Of a stretch of 26,638 nucleotides of DNA, positions 1 through 9,091 are shown one piece after another. The stretch lies in the NCBI GenBank assembly GCA_029934675.1, contig JAOZLT010000002.1:1-26638 (forward strand). Direction: 5' to 3'. Each line of letters starts with the position of its first letter. The stretch's first letter is position 1. The translations under genes and the position numbers were made by a program. Source of the stretch: Candidatus Altimarinota bacterium. GTDB lineage: Bacteria > Patescibacteriota > Gracilibacteria > UM-FILTER-43-11. The notes under the pieces are model-generated. The model made no database searches and was not told the origin of the DNA. It worked only from the letters and a program-made list of their open reading frames with translations.

Positions 1-2
1 AT

Positions 3-3000
3 AGTTTCGATGGACTCATCGATGAAGTCTATTTTTATAATCGAGCCCTAACAGCCGATGAAATAACCGCTCAATATAATTCATATACTACCCCCGGCAC
101 TACGGCTTACACAGATTCTAATATGGATCTTTCTTGTAAAGCCATAAACATTGCCGACCACGACAGTGACACTACAACTACAATCTTCAATTGGGAAAAA
201 GACAGTAGTAGTACAACAGTCTTAAATATGCCATTTGATAGCAATATTACTTCAACAACAACCGATGCGGTATTAGATTATTCGGGTAATGATAATCATG
301 GTCAGTTAGGTGCTGGAACAGCTAGTTATGCTCCAACTTGGACATCTTCCGGTATTAAGGGTGGAGCTTATGATTTTGATGGGACGGATGATTATATTTA
401 TGCAAGTGGTCTAAATTCATATTCAACAAATTATTCATTCGAAGTTTGGCTTAACCCCGACGATTACGATAATAGGGGATTATTTCTTGGTGGTGCTGGT
501 TGTAAGGAATATTTTGAATTGAAAACAAATGGAACACTATTTAATGTTCATGGTTCAGGTCCTTATTCAAATGTAACTAGTACTGGTACTGTGCCAATTG
601 GCGAATGGACTCATGCTGTTGTTACTTGGGATGGAACATATATGAGAATGTATCGTAACGGAGCAATTGATACAACAAGTAGTGCCCAGTCTCCGCAGGT
701 TGAAGGTGTTGTTGGTAATACTATAATTGGCGGAGCATGTCTTAATACAACATATGCTTACGATGGAAAAATGGATGAATTGAGGGTTTACAATTATGTC
801 CTTTCCCCTGAACAAATTGCTCAAAACTATAACAACGGAAAACCTTTATACAACACAATTGTTAATCAGGAAATTGCAGAAGGTGATGCCAGTTGGCAGT
901 GTAAGGTAACTATAAATGATGCTCAGCCAGTTAATTCGGATTCTGTTGCTAATTCATCAAACTCTATTAATCCATCTAATTCCGAACCGGTTCAAAATAT
1001 TCCATCTGCCCGTGTACATGCACTTTTGGATACCGATTCCGTCGGCTACTGGCAGTTTGAAGATGGTAACCTTACATCCAATATTCTCGACGAAACCGCA
1101 AACAGCAACGATGGCTCTTGTACTAATTGCCCAACATGGACTGAGGAAGGTGCTGTGGGTGGTGGGTATGATTTTGATGGGGTGAATGATATTATTAGTA
1201 TTGCTGATACAAACGATACTCTTGAGCCTGCTTCTGGAGATTTTTCTGTGGCGATGTGGATAAATCCAGATGTTCTTCGTAATCAGTGTGGATTATTTCA
1301 GAAAGGAAGTAGTTCAGATTTTTGGATATTTGAAACAATGTCAGATGGAAGGCTAAGGACTGATATGCGTGGTACGGGTAATTCTTCGACAATTCTTGCT
1401 AGTTCATCGGTAGGTGCTATTTCTGCTGAATCATGGAGTCATGTTGCCTTTGTTTTAGATAGAACGGTTGCTGAAACTGTTACTTTTTATGTTAATGGTT
1501 CTGCTGTAGGATCTTCAGATGTTTCTGCTTTATCCGGTCCAATATCTAATGCTAATACACTTTCAATTGGATACCATGCTACTAGATTTGATGGCAAAAT
1601 CGATGAACCCCACATCTACAACCGCGCTCTATCAGCTACCGAAATCAAAAACTTATATAACAATCAATCATATGTATATGGCAGTATGGATTTAGGTCTT
1701 TCTCCCGTTGATTTATCCGACGCAGATTCCGACGCAACCGCAGTTACTGTTGATTGGCGTGAGAGTGATACTAGTTTAGCAGTTCTAAATATGTCGTTTA
1801 ACGAAAATGTAACTTCAACTACGGCTGATGCAGTTCCTGATTATAGTAGTTACAGCAATCACGGAACATTAGCAGCAAGTACAGCTACTCCAACTTGGAC
1901 AAACGCTACGACCTGTGGGAATAACTCGGGTGGTTGTTACAGTTTTGATGGGACGGATGATTATATGTCTATAGAAGATTCAGATAATTTAGATGTTACA
2001 ACAGAGTTAACAATTTCTACATGGATTTATCCAGATATTATTACTGGCTCAGAAGATATTATTTTAAAAGGAACTTCAGGTGCTAATGCTACATTTGAAA
2101 TATATCGTGAAGCAAATAAGATTCGTATTCAACTTAATAGTCAAGGTGTAAGTTTACTTAGTAATTTTACTGTTACACAAAGTGCATGGAATTATGTTGC
2201 AATGACATATGATCAATCACTTTCTTCGGATAATGTAAAAATTTATCTAAATGGTAGTTTAGATGCTAATACTAGTAATTACACCATTGCTATTACAGCA
2301 AATACAATACCTGTTTATATTGGAGCTAATGCATCTAATAATTTTGCATTTGAGGGTAAAATCGACGAAGTAAAAATCTACGACACGGCCCTAACTCAAG
2401 CTCAAATAACTTCCAACTACAATGCAGGAATCCCTAATTACCAAAATATAGCCTACGGTGAAACCACCATTGGTGAAACCTGGTCTGCCAACATGACAAT
2501 AACAGATGAAGATGGAGAAGACAGTACTACAATAATATCTAACGACCTAGAAATTTTAGGCTTCAGTACTGTTCCTTCCGACGGAAGTAGTTCCACAACA
2601 ACACCTACAAATGTAGGAGATGATGTTACATTTACTGCTACAGCAAATGTCGCAGGCACTAGCCAATGGTATTTGGCTATTTGTAAAACCGATGCAGTAA
2701 CAGCAGGCGATGACACAGCTCCAACTTGTGATGGTGGAAACTGGGCAATTAGTACTGCTACTACAGATGAAGCAGAGGCAACTACTACTTATACCGCATT
2801 ATCCGGTGATGCCGAATCCAATGTCTGGTATGCCTTTGCTTGTGATAAGGTCTCTGGGGGTGGAACTTGTTCTCCATCCAGTCAAGGCTCAGGTAATTCA
2901 GGTTCTCCTTTTGCAGTTAATCATCAAAGTACTTTTGGAACTGTTGTCATAACTGATAACGTTGAACTAATTGTTGATGGAGATATGGAGGCTGTTGGAA

Positions 3001-4544
3001 TTAGTAATTGGACAGCTGGCAATAGCGCTGTTTTAACTAAAGAAACAACTAGTCCTCACGGTGGAAGTCAATGGTTAAAAATTACAAGAAGTAACGATAT
3101 TATAAATGGATATGCAAAACAAATTATTTTAACAATAGGCAAGACTTATCGTATTACTGGCTATTTTAAGGGAGATGGAAATGTTTATACAGCCATATAT
3201 AATACAAACAACATAACTAGTAGTACTACATCAACAAATTGGCAATATTTTGATGAAACTTTTGTCGCAACTGGTACATCTATTAGGTTTATAGTTGGAG
3301 CTTCTACTTCTAATGGTCAATACATAGGTATTGATGATATTTCTATCATTGAAACTGATATTGAACCTGGTGATACCCTAAGATTTATTCTTCCAAAAGA
3401 ACAAATAGCTGATGAAGATACAACAAGTTCTCAAGACACTATCAATATGTATATTTGTTCCAGTGCAACTACCGGTTATAGTAGTGGTTGTACAAACGGT
3501 ACTCTTATTTGTTCCGATACTGCTATTAATCCGGTTACTACCGATGCAACTTGCGATGAGGCTTCTAATAATTTAGTTCCGATACCAACTGCACATGGAA
3601 CTGCGAATGTAAAAGTATATATTGAAGATAATCATGGATTAGCGGGAACCGGTACAGCTCAGCAAGATTATGATATTGAAGATGTAGCACCTACACTTAT
3701 TAGTTATGATGTAACCGACACTCCAAATATTTCTGCCGGCGGAAGTGATACAATTAATTTTTCAGCAAAAATACATGATGATAATGGAGATAATGACATA
3801 ACATCGGTCAATGGATATTATTATGACGATAATGTAATTAATCTATCTGGTGGAGTATGTAGCGCAAATGAAAAAAATTGCTACGTTCATACAGCCTGTA
3901 CACTGGCAAATCAGGGTAGTGGAACTGATAACGAGATCGATGCTCAGTGTCAGATAGTAATGTGGTTTAATGCAAATGGTAGCGCTGAATGGAGAGCACA
4001 TGTTAACCCAATAACAGATTTAGGTTTAACAACGAATTTTACAGATTCTTTAGGAATTACAAACAATTCTCTACTTGGTATAGGCGTAGTTCAGCCAGGA
4101 ATTACATATGGCACAGTCGCTATCGGCTCTACATCTCCGCTTAGAGAAACAAATGTAGGAAATTATGGAAATCAAGTTATTGATTATTTTTTGAGCGGTG
4201 ATGATATGTGTACAGATTATCCTACATGTTCAGGTTCTAGCACTGATAAAATAGGAGTCATACAACAGAAGTGGTATCACACAAATACAAACTTTAAATG
4301 GAATGCATCAGCAACTGAAGCAGGTCCATATGTATTAGTTGATACAGCTTCCGGTACCGACGATGAAACAGGTTGTTTAAATCGAGATATTGCTGTTCGT
4401 TCTATTCATAATAATACGGAGACAAACGAACCTATTTATTGGAAATTACGTATACCAGGGATTCTTCCTGTTGGAACTTATTCCGGTCAAAACACATTCT
4501 CTGCAACTGCTAATACTACTTGTACTGATGCTCATAGTTATTAA
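3..4544 (+). CDS. LamG-repeat giant surface protein, 5' truncated by the window
   Basis: The frame is open from base 3, well before the first ATG at 123, and the upstream part encodes a typical LamG C-terminal strand (FDGLIDEVYFYNRAL). The true start therefore lies outside the window and 1513 residues are visible. Three further concanavalin-like LamG (LamG_3 type) domains end at the motifs GKMDELRVYNYVLS (about 765-815), GKIDEPHIYNRALS (about 1593-1640) and GKIDEVKIYDTALT (about 2355-2400). Each is joined by a Ser/Thr/Asp-rich linker that is itself repeated (NMDLS...DSD...LNM.F). A jelly-roll carbohydrate-binding-like module (IVDGDMEA ... IGIDDISI) spans about 2960-3350, followed by Ig-like segments with paired cysteines. 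No TM anchor, LPXTG or SLH motif is seen at the C-terminus. This suggests a large extracellular or cell-surface adhesin or glycan-binding protein. No catalytic domain was recognised. The SLH protein downstream may belong to the same envelope. Confidence 0.85.
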   Translation, partial: SFDGLIDEVYFYNRALTADEITAQYNSYTTPGTTAYTDSNMDLSCKAINIADHDSDTTTTIFNWEKDSSSTTVLNMPFDSNITSTTTDAVLDYSGNDNHGQLGAGTASYAPTWTSSGIKGGAYDFDGTDDYIYASGLNSYSTNYSFEVWLNPDDYDNRGLFLGGAGCKEYFELKTNGTLFNVHGSGPYSNVTSTGTVPIGEWTHAVVTWDGTYMRMYRNGAIDTTSSAQSPQVEGVVGNTIIGGACLNTTYAYDGKMDELRVYNYVLSPEQIAQNYNNGKPLYNTIVNQEIAEGDASWQCKVTINDAQPVNSDSVANSSNSINPSNSEPVQNIPSARVHALLDTDSVGYWQFEDGNLTSNILDETANSNDGSCTNCPTWTEEGAVGGGYDFDGVNDIISIADTNDTLEPASGDFSVAMWINPDVLRNQCGLFQKGSSSDFWIFETMSDGRLRTDMRGTGNSSTILASSSVGAISAESWSHVAFVLDRTVAETVTFYVNGSAVGSSDVSALSGPISNANTLSIGYHATRFDGKIDEPHIYNRALSATEIKNLYNNQSYVYGSMDLGLSPVDLSDADSDATAVTVDWRESDTSLAVLNMSFNENVTSTTADAVPDYSSYSNHGTLAASTATPTWTNATTCGNNSGGCYSFDGTDDYMSIEDSDNLDVTTELTISTWIYPDIITGSEDIILKGTSGANATFEIYREANKIRIQLNSQGVSLLSNFTVTQSAWNYVAMTYDQSLSSDNVKIYLNGSLDANTSNYTIAITANTIPVYIGANASNNFAFEGKIDEVKIYDTALTQAQITSNYNAGIPNYQNIAYGETTIGETWSANMTITDEDGEDSTTIISNDLEILGFSTVPSDGSSSTTTPTNVGDDVTFTATANVAGTSQWYLAICKTDAVTAGDDTAPTCDGGNWAISTATTDEAEATTTYTALSGDAESNVWYAFACDKVSGGGTCSPSSQGSGNSGSPFAVNHQSTFGTVVITDNVELIVDGDMEAVGISNWTAGNSAVLTKETTSPHGGSQWLKITRSNDIINGYAKQIILTIGKTYRITGYFKGDGNVYTAIYNTNNITSSTTSTNWQYFDETFVATGTSIRFIVGASTSNGQYIGIDDISIIETDIEPGDTLRFILPKEQIADEDTTSSQDTINMYICSSATTGYSSGCTNGTLICSDTAINPVTTDATCDEASNNLVPIPTAHGTANVKVYIEDNHGLAGTGTAQQDYDIEDVAPTLISYDVTDTPNISAGGSDTINFSAKIHDDNGDNDITSVNGYYYDDNVINLSGGVCSANEKNCYVHTACTLANQGSGTDNEIDAQCQIVMWFNANGSAEWRAHVNPITDLGLTTNFTDSLGITNNSLLGIGVVQPGITYGTVAIGSTSPLRETNVGNYGNQVIDYFLSGDDMCTDYPTCSGSSTDKIGVIQQKWYHTNTNFKWNASATEAGPYVLVDTASGTDDETGCLNRDIAVRSIHNNTETNEPIYWKLRIPGILPVGTYSGQNTFSATANTTCTDAHSY

Positions 4545-4682
4545 TAACAGGAATCAGAAATCGGATACTGAATGAAAAACACTATATAGAAGTTCAAAGT
4601 TACTCAATCATCACTCTTATTTGCCAACTTTTCATCTTTAGTAACCCATTTTCTTTTTAGAAGAAAGCCATAAACTCAAAAA

Positions 4683-4710
4683 CCCCAATTAAAAAACTGG
4701 GGATATTTTA
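4683..4710 (+). terminator. Rho-independent terminator after the LamG gene
   Basis: A CCCCA / TGGGG stem (4683-4687 and 4698-4702) with an A-rich loop is followed by ATATTTT. It lies about 140 bp after the LamG stop and before the SLH gene promoter. The stem is short, so strength is uncertain. The right half resembles one end of the insertion element at 17077-17464. Confidence 0.55.
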
Positions 4711-4752
4711 GAAAAGATGTCTTGCCACATCCCAAAAATAGAGCCTCATAGA

Positions 4753-4780
4753 TTGAAAAAAAACAGGTAACATATATACT
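4753..4780 (+). promoter_or_regulatory. Sigma70-type promoter of the SLH gene
   Basis: TTGAAA (4753-4758), a 16-bp spacer and TATACT (4775-4780). Transcription would start near 4787, only about 10 nt before the ATG at 4797 or about 40 nt before the in-frame ATG at 4827. Confidence 0.5.
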
Positions 4781-4796
4781 TACTTGGTGTATTTAC

Positions 4797-6788
4797 ATGT
4801 GCATTTATCTTTTAAAACCTAAATTTATGAAAAGTAAAATTACATATGTTAAGAAATATCGAAATATTAAGCGTTTTGCTGGCATTATGGCATTTTTGAT
4901 GTTAGCTACACAAATTAGTATTCCTGTTTATGCTATAGAAGGGGAAGCTTCAGATAATGGTGATCCTACAGTAATAAGTACAGGAACAACAAATAGTGTA
5001 GACAAAGGAGTAGCAGATGATTTTGAACTACCTCCTAATACCAGTGAAAGTAATAGTGCAGATTCTGTAAGTGGCTCAAGCCAAAAAGAACAGGTCTCAT
5101 TGAGTGAGGATGTTGATGTGGAAAATGTAGTAGGGGTTATATTAGGCGATCTTGAAGAATTATCTGACTCGGCTGGTGAAACTCTTGTAGGCGAAGCTGT
5201 TGATGGAGTCGTTGAAAGCCTTGAAGGTGAATCTGATTCTGAAGCGGAAGATGCTTTGGCAGATCTTGAAGCTAATATCCAATCCGCTATGGACAAGCTA
5301 AATTCTGACGTAAATGTGGATGCTGAGGTAAAAGCTAAGATTTTAAAAAAAATTCTTCATTTAAAAGCTATGTATGTAAGAATTAAAGCAAAACTTCTTA
5401 AAAAACATGCAACACTTATTACTAAACTAGCAAGAGTTAAGGAAATGCCAAAAGTGTATGAATTTCGTTGGGGTAATCTCACAGGTCAACGTGCTAGGTG
5501 CACAGGTGTATCTCTAAAAAATCTTCGAGATTCCTTATCGTCAGGCAAGATTCCTGAGAAGTGCCGAGATAGCGCAAACGAAGTAAAATATACTGGAAAG
5601 ATATCAGTCGACAAAGGAACTCTAAAGGTATATAAAAATGTATTATTTGAAGAGGGCGACAAAGTTACTGATGATAGTGGTACATCAATTAAATTTACTT
5701 CTAAAATTGCCGGACATTGGGATGGTTTGATTGTTGAATATATCCCAGATGATAAACAAGATACAAAAGTAAATATTACTCTTTCAATTGGCGAACTTGA
5801 TAAGACATACGTTGGACCGGAAGTTTTTGGACGTAAAAAAATCGGTAATAATCATATGGTTGAAATTAAACCTATTGCTCGTGTTATGCAGGGGCTTGCA
5901 AAAGGAGCTCAGAATAAGCTAATTAAAAATAAGCTAAATTTACAGACAAGGATTACAAACATTAGAGCAAAATTGGATAGATTGAGATTGATGAATAAAG
6001 GTGGTGATGGGGCAGATGAGATTGATAATCTTTTGAACGAAGCTGGTGAATATAATTTTGATGATGAGACTGCTACAGAAGTTGAAACTACTATAGCAAG
6101 TGTTGCAAATAATTTATCAGACGGCTCAACTGCTGATGAAATTAGAAATAGAGCGGTAATGTTTAAAGCAAAACTTGCAGCTTTAAAAAAGCAGGCAATA
6201 AATAAAAAGTTTTTAACCAAAATGATTCCTTTTAAAGATACTGATGATAATCAGTGGTATACAAATTATGTATCTGCTGTAAAAAATCGTGGAATCATTA
6301 ACGGATATAAAGACGCAGCAGGTAATGAGCTTGGCGAATATCGACCTGGTAATAACATTACTGTTGCAGAAATTCTAAAGATAGGTCTTGAGACATCCGA
6401 AAAAGGAAAAGCTGTAGGCAAATTACCTAATATGGTATCAGCTATGAATCACTGGGCAAAAGAATATGTTGCACAGGCTGAAGAACTCGGATTAAATTTA
6501 GTGGAAGGAGACGTAGATCTTAACCGTCCAGCTACTCGTGCGGAAGTTGTTCGTATGATGTTAGAAGCTCTTGGTATAGAGCCTGATACAATTTCTAAAA
6601 CCAGTTTTTCCGACTTACCAAAGCTTCATAAACATGCAGCATTCATTGAATATGCTAAAGAGCTTGGTATTATAAGTGGTGATGCGGGTGCAACTACATT
6701 CCGTCCTGATGCTCCAATTAACCGTGCTGAAGCTGCTAAAATCGCTAACCAAATTCTCACAATAATTATCGGTGGTTGGGATAGTTAA
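4797..6788 (+). CDS. S-layer homology (SLH) domain protein, secreted
   Basis: A 663-residue exported protein. A basic N-terminus and hydrophobic core (about residues 27-44, ending PVYA before IEG) form a Sec signal peptide with likely cleavage after Ala46. After it come a Ser/Asp/Glu-rich acidic stretch, Lys-rich predicted helices (about 165-215 and 360-460) and a central compact region containing two cysteines (about 220-350). Three SLH repeats sit at the C-terminus: about 479-530 (FKDT...NGYKDAAG...RPGNNITVAE), 549-593 (HWAKEYVAQAEELGL...NRPATRAEVVRM) and 604-655 (FSDLPKLH...FRPDAPINRAEAAKI). SLH domains bind secondary cell-wall polymers, so this is probably a surface-layer or envelope-anchored protein. 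Neither the ATG at 4797 nor that at 4827 (MKSKI) has a Shine-Dalgarno. The second gives a more ordinary signal peptide and may be the real start. A promoter precedes it and a terminator follows, so it is monocistronic. Confidence 0.88.
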   Translation: MCIYLLKPKFMKSKITYVKKYRNIKRFAGIMAFLMLATQISIPVYAIEGEASDNGDPTVISTGTTNSVDKGVADDFELPPNTSESNSADSVSGSSQKEQVSLSEDVDVENVVGVILGDLEELSDSAGETLVGEAVDGVVESLEGESDSEAEDALADLEANIQSAMDKLNSDVNVDAEVKAKILKKILHLKAMYVRIKAKLLKKHATLITKLARVKEMPKVYEFRWGNLTGQRARCTGVSLKNLRDSLSSGKIPEKCRDSANEVKYTGKISVDKGTLKVYKNVLFEEGDKVTDDSGTSIKFTSKIAGHWDGLIVEYIPDDKQDTKVNITLSIGELDKTYVGPEVFGRKKIGNNHMVEIKPIARVMQGLAKGAQNKLIKNKLNLQTRITNIRAKLDRLRLMNKGGDGADEIDNLLNEAGEYNFDDETATEVETTIASVANNLSDGSTADEIRNRAVMFKAKLAALKKQAINKKFLTKMIPFKDTDDNQWYTNYVSAVKNRGIINGYKDAAGNELGEYRPGNNITVAEILKIGLETSEKGKAVGKLPNMVSAMNHWAKEYVAQAEELGLNLVEGDVDLNRPATRAEVVRMMLEALGIEPDTISKTSFSDLPKLHKHAAFIEYAKELGIISGDAGATTFRPDAPINRAEAAKIANQILTIIIGGWDS

Positions 6789-6810
6789 TCAGAATAATTA
6801 AAACTCAAAG

Positions 6811-6840
6811 CCTCTTGTCTGTAATGGTAAGGGGTTTTTT
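6811..6840 (+). terminator. Rho-independent terminator of the SLH gene
   Basis: CCTCTT (6811-6816) pairs with AAGGGG (6829-6834, one G-U) and is directly followed by a T6 run, 22 bp after the stop codon. Confidence 0.75.
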
Positions 6841-7420
6841 GTTAATTCCGTATAATAAACATTGTGTGGGGTGACACCTCATTTGCTTATTTAATTCACC
6901 AACCAACACTCCATTGTTATTCTCGGATCTTTACCTGTAGTAAGACAGTCAGATGAAGCTAGACCCAGGAATCTCCCCTATCTAGTGTCCGTTGTCTGGC
7001 TACGGTTATCGGGGAGTTTTCCGAGCCAAGCCTGTCTGCTCTGGCAGTTATGCCCGAAGATGATAATAGGAGGTGGAGAGTGAGATGTGTGGGGATTGGC
7101 AATTAAGTCTGCTGTACATCCAAGGTCGTTAGTGTCGCATATTATACTCGTCCATCGGTGGTATTTGTAATCGGTTGAATTGTGAAAAATCATGACCATC
7201 TCCAAATCATAAGAAAATCACAGTTCAAGACAAAAAATCATGTAAATAAATCACAGTAAATCATTTAATCCCACCAAAGGCGGGCAGGCATAAAAATCAT
7301 TGTTCAAACAGTTTAGAAATTCGTCATTCGAAATCTTTTGGAAATTGGTTATTCTTAATTAATACAATAATCACCAAACAATAAGAGTGCTAGTTCTGCA
7401 CAATAATTATTCCTCCAACA
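6841..7420. other. Gene-free spacer with a GC-richer patch and AT-rich short repeats
   Basis: No convincing gene in either strand. About 6945-7180 is clearly richer in G+C than the flanks and contains CTCCCC ... GGGGAG (about 6973-7018) enclosing a CCGT/ACGG stem and followed by TTTT, so a structured RNA or a decayed gene is possible. About 7185-7305 is a run of imperfect AAATCA(T/C) repeats every 10-15 bp. A 75-codon minus-strand reading frame (6978-7205) shows no recognisable domain and no RBS, and I do not call it. Confidence 0.5.
7330..7360. repeat. 31-bp intergenic repeat, copy 1
   Basis: Identical over 31 bp, in the same orientation, to 26319-26349. It begins GAAATCTTTTGG and ends TTCTTAATT. 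Both copies sit in AT-rich spacers just after an AAATTCG motif. Likely a dispersed intergenic repeat of this genome. Confidence 0.8.
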
Positions 7421-7425
7421 AAAAA

Positions 7426-7456
7426 CCTCCTACTGTATTACCAGTAGGAGGTTTTT
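7426..7456. terminator. Terminator of the DsbA-like gene (perfect 10-bp hairpin)
   Basis: CCTCCTACTG (7426-7435), a 6-nt loop and CAGTAGGAGG (7442-7451), flanked by A-run and T-run on the two sides. It works as a minus-strand terminator 20 bp after the DsbA-like stop codon. The symmetry would also allow plus-strand termination. Confidence 0.9.
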
Positions 7457-7474
7457 AGATCTATAAGATTATTC

Positions 7475-8218
7475 CTATTTAGCTAATTCCTCTTCAACAA
7501 TAGTCTCGAATACGCTAAATGGTTGTGCGCCAGATATCTTTCGTCCGTTAATGAAAAATGCAGGTGTGCCAGTAACCCCATATGATTGACCTTCGGCAAA
7601 GTCTTTTTCAACCTCATCTTTAAATTTCTCATCATCTAAACATTTATCAAACTTAGCTTGGTTTAAACCTTGTTCTCCAGCCCATTTTTTGAAACTCTCA
7701 ATACCGAAAGACTGTTGGTTCTCGTAAAGTTTGTTGTGATATAAGTAATATGCTTTATCTCCTCCTTGATCTTTTGCGCATTCTGCTGCCATTGATGCGA
7801 TTTTACTATTTGCATGAAAGCTTAGTGGGAAGTCTCTGTAAACAAATTTCACTTTACCAGTATCCACATATTTCGATATAAGTTCAGGTAATGCACCTTT
7901 GTAGAATCTTGAACAGAAAGGGCATTCAAAATCAGAAAATTCAACTATAGTTACAGGTGCGTCTTTATCTCCCTTCATAGCATCATCATCTAAACTCACA
8001 TCAACAGGCTCGTTTGCATTTGCAGCTTCTCCACCAGCTTGAGCTACTCTTTGTTTCTTAATATATTCTTCAATTCCCTTTTCTACTTTAATCATAAATT
8101 CAGCGTCATCTAAATTAGCTTCACCTGCTTTTGATAGAGAGACACCTGACAGAATAACTGCCACCAAAGAGAGAACTAAAGCAAAAATAGTAATCTGAGC
8201 ATGTGCTTTTTTAAACAT
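7475..8218 (-). CDS. DsbA-family thiol:disulfide oxidoreductase, membrane-anchored
   Basis: A 247-residue protein. An N-terminal signal anchor (IFALVLSLVAVILSGVSL) precedes a short coiled segment and a thioredoxin-fold domain of the DsbA/Thioredoxin_4 type. Seen features: VEFSDFECPFC with the CXXC active site (Cys-Pro-Phe-Cys, residues 99-102 from this start), the phrase VYRDFPL typical of the family, and the cis-proline loop GVTGTPAFFING. It should form or rearrange disulfides in exported proteins outside the membrane. The Cys-containing LamG protein is a plausible client (inference). I start it at the ATG at 8218 because the alternative TTG at 8224 adds only two residues. Neither has a Shine-Dalgarno. 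It lies downstream of the adenosyltransferase gene on the same strand, separated by the minisatellite. Confidence 0.92.
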   Translation of the reverse strand: MFKKAHAQITIFALVLSLVAVILSGVSLSKAGEANLDDAEFMIKVEKGIEEYIKKQRVAQAGGEAANANEPVDVSLDDDAMKGDKDAPVTIVEFSDFECPFCSRFYKGALPELISKYVDTGKVKFVYRDFPLSFHANSKIASMAAECAKDQGGDKAYYLYHNKLYENQQSFGIESFKKWAGEQGLNQAKFDKCLDDEKFKDEVEKDFAEGQSYGVTGTPAFFINGRKISGAQPFSVFETIVEEELAK

Positions 8219-8369
8219 AATCAAATAGTTATTAAATAAATTGCTAAATCATATTACTTAGTTCGGTTGAAAAAGTAAACTTTTTCCTAATTGTTTATCC
8301 CATTTCTCCTTCGTCCTACTTCGCATAAAGCTTCGTACGACTTCGTCGGAATTGTTTTTTATGCAGTTT

Positions 8370-8557
8370 AAACAACCTGATAAACAACCCGAAGGGTGGA
8401 CAAACAACCTGATAAACAACATGATAAACCACATGAAAAACAACCCGAAGGGTGGACAAACAACCTGATAAACAACCTGATAAACCACATGATAAACAAC
8501 CCGAAGGGTGGACAAACCACATGATAAACAACCCGAAGGGTGGACAAACAACTTGAA
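8370..8557. repeat. 188-bp minisatellite of alternating 12-bp and 20-bp units
   Basis: The block tiles without gaps into nine 12-bp units (AAACAACCTGAT and variants AAACCACATGAT, AAACAACATGAT, AAACAACTTGAA) and four identical 20-bp units (AAACAACCCGAAGGGTGGAC at 8382, 8438, 8494 and 8526). The 20-bp unit is a 12-mer with an 8-bp extension and contains a small CCC-GAA-GGG hairpin. It starts three bases after the adenosyltransferase stop codon. Reading frames across it (for example 8258-8551, minus) are low-complexity products of the repeat, not genes. The adjoining 8311-8350 is a separate CTTCGT-rich patch. Confidence 0.93.
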
Positions 8558-8560
8558 AAA

Positions 8561-9085
8561 TTAGTAATCTATCCCCTTAATAGCCTTTTTAACCTTTTTA
8601 TAATAATGCTTCACTTCCTTAACCTCAGATACTAAATCAGCTTTTTCAATCATCCACTTAGGCGCATTGCGACCTGTAAGTATAAGATTAGTTTTAGTAG
8701 GGCATTTATCAATAAGATTTCTAACCGACTTTTCACTAGCTAGACCTAGATTCAGACAATTTATTAGCTCATCGCAGATTATAAGGTCGTAAGTTTTGTT
8801 ATATAGTGTAAGAACAGCCTCAATACCTTTTTTTGCCTCTTTTTTATCTTCTTTAGTATTTTCAAAACGGAATTTTTGGGATTTTTCATTAAATCTCTGT
8901 TGACCAAAACGAAGAACAGAAATTTGTTCTTGTAATAAATCAAAAATATTTTGCTCGCCATAATGGCTTCCTCCCTTGTCAAAGAAGATTAAAGCCGTCT
9001 TTTTTCCCCAGCCTATGCTACGAATTGCAGTTCCGATGGCGGAAGTTGTCTTTCCTTTGCCGTTTCCAGTAATTATTAAAAGCAT
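8561..9085 (-). CDS. cobO: Cob(I)alamin adenosyltransferase, CobO/BtuR/CobA type
   Basis: A 174-residue P-loop protein, the normal length for the family. The Walker A-like motif GNGKGKTT is at residues 7-14, followed by AIGTAIRSIGWGKK. The later phrases YDLIICDELINCLNLG and NLILTGRNAPKWMIEKADLVSEV are diagnostic of CobA/CobO/BtuR. It transfers the adenosyl group of ATP to cob(I)alamin, giving adenosylcobalamin in the cytosol. The divergent neighbour nrdJ encodes a ribonucleotide reductase that needs this cofactor. No B12 synthesis genes are visible, so corrinoid salvage is likely (inference). The ATG at 9085 has no Shine-Dalgarno. An NrdR-box-like palindrome begins only 7 bp upstream. Confidence 0.92.
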   Translation of the reverse strand: MLLIITGNGKGKTTSAIGTAIRSIGWGKKTALIFFDKGGSHYGEQNIFDLLQEQISVLRFGQQRFNEKSQKFRFENTKEDKKEAKKGIEAVLTLYNKTYDLIICDELINCLNLGLASEKSVRNLIDKCPTKTNLILTGRNAPKWMIEKADLVSEVKEVKHYYKKVKKAIKGIDY

Positions 9086-9091
9086 GATAAA

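Noticed and set aside
6978..7205. 75-codon minus-strand gene
   Set aside because: No domain, RBS or plausible start signal; it lies in the structured GC-richer patch.
8258..8551. Two overlapping minus-strand reading frames of 97 and 71 codons
   Set aside because: They are translations of the minisatellite, with low-complexity repeated residues and no RBS.
8370..8557. CRISPR array
   Set aside because: Units are contiguous, with no unique spacers between them, and no cas gene is present.
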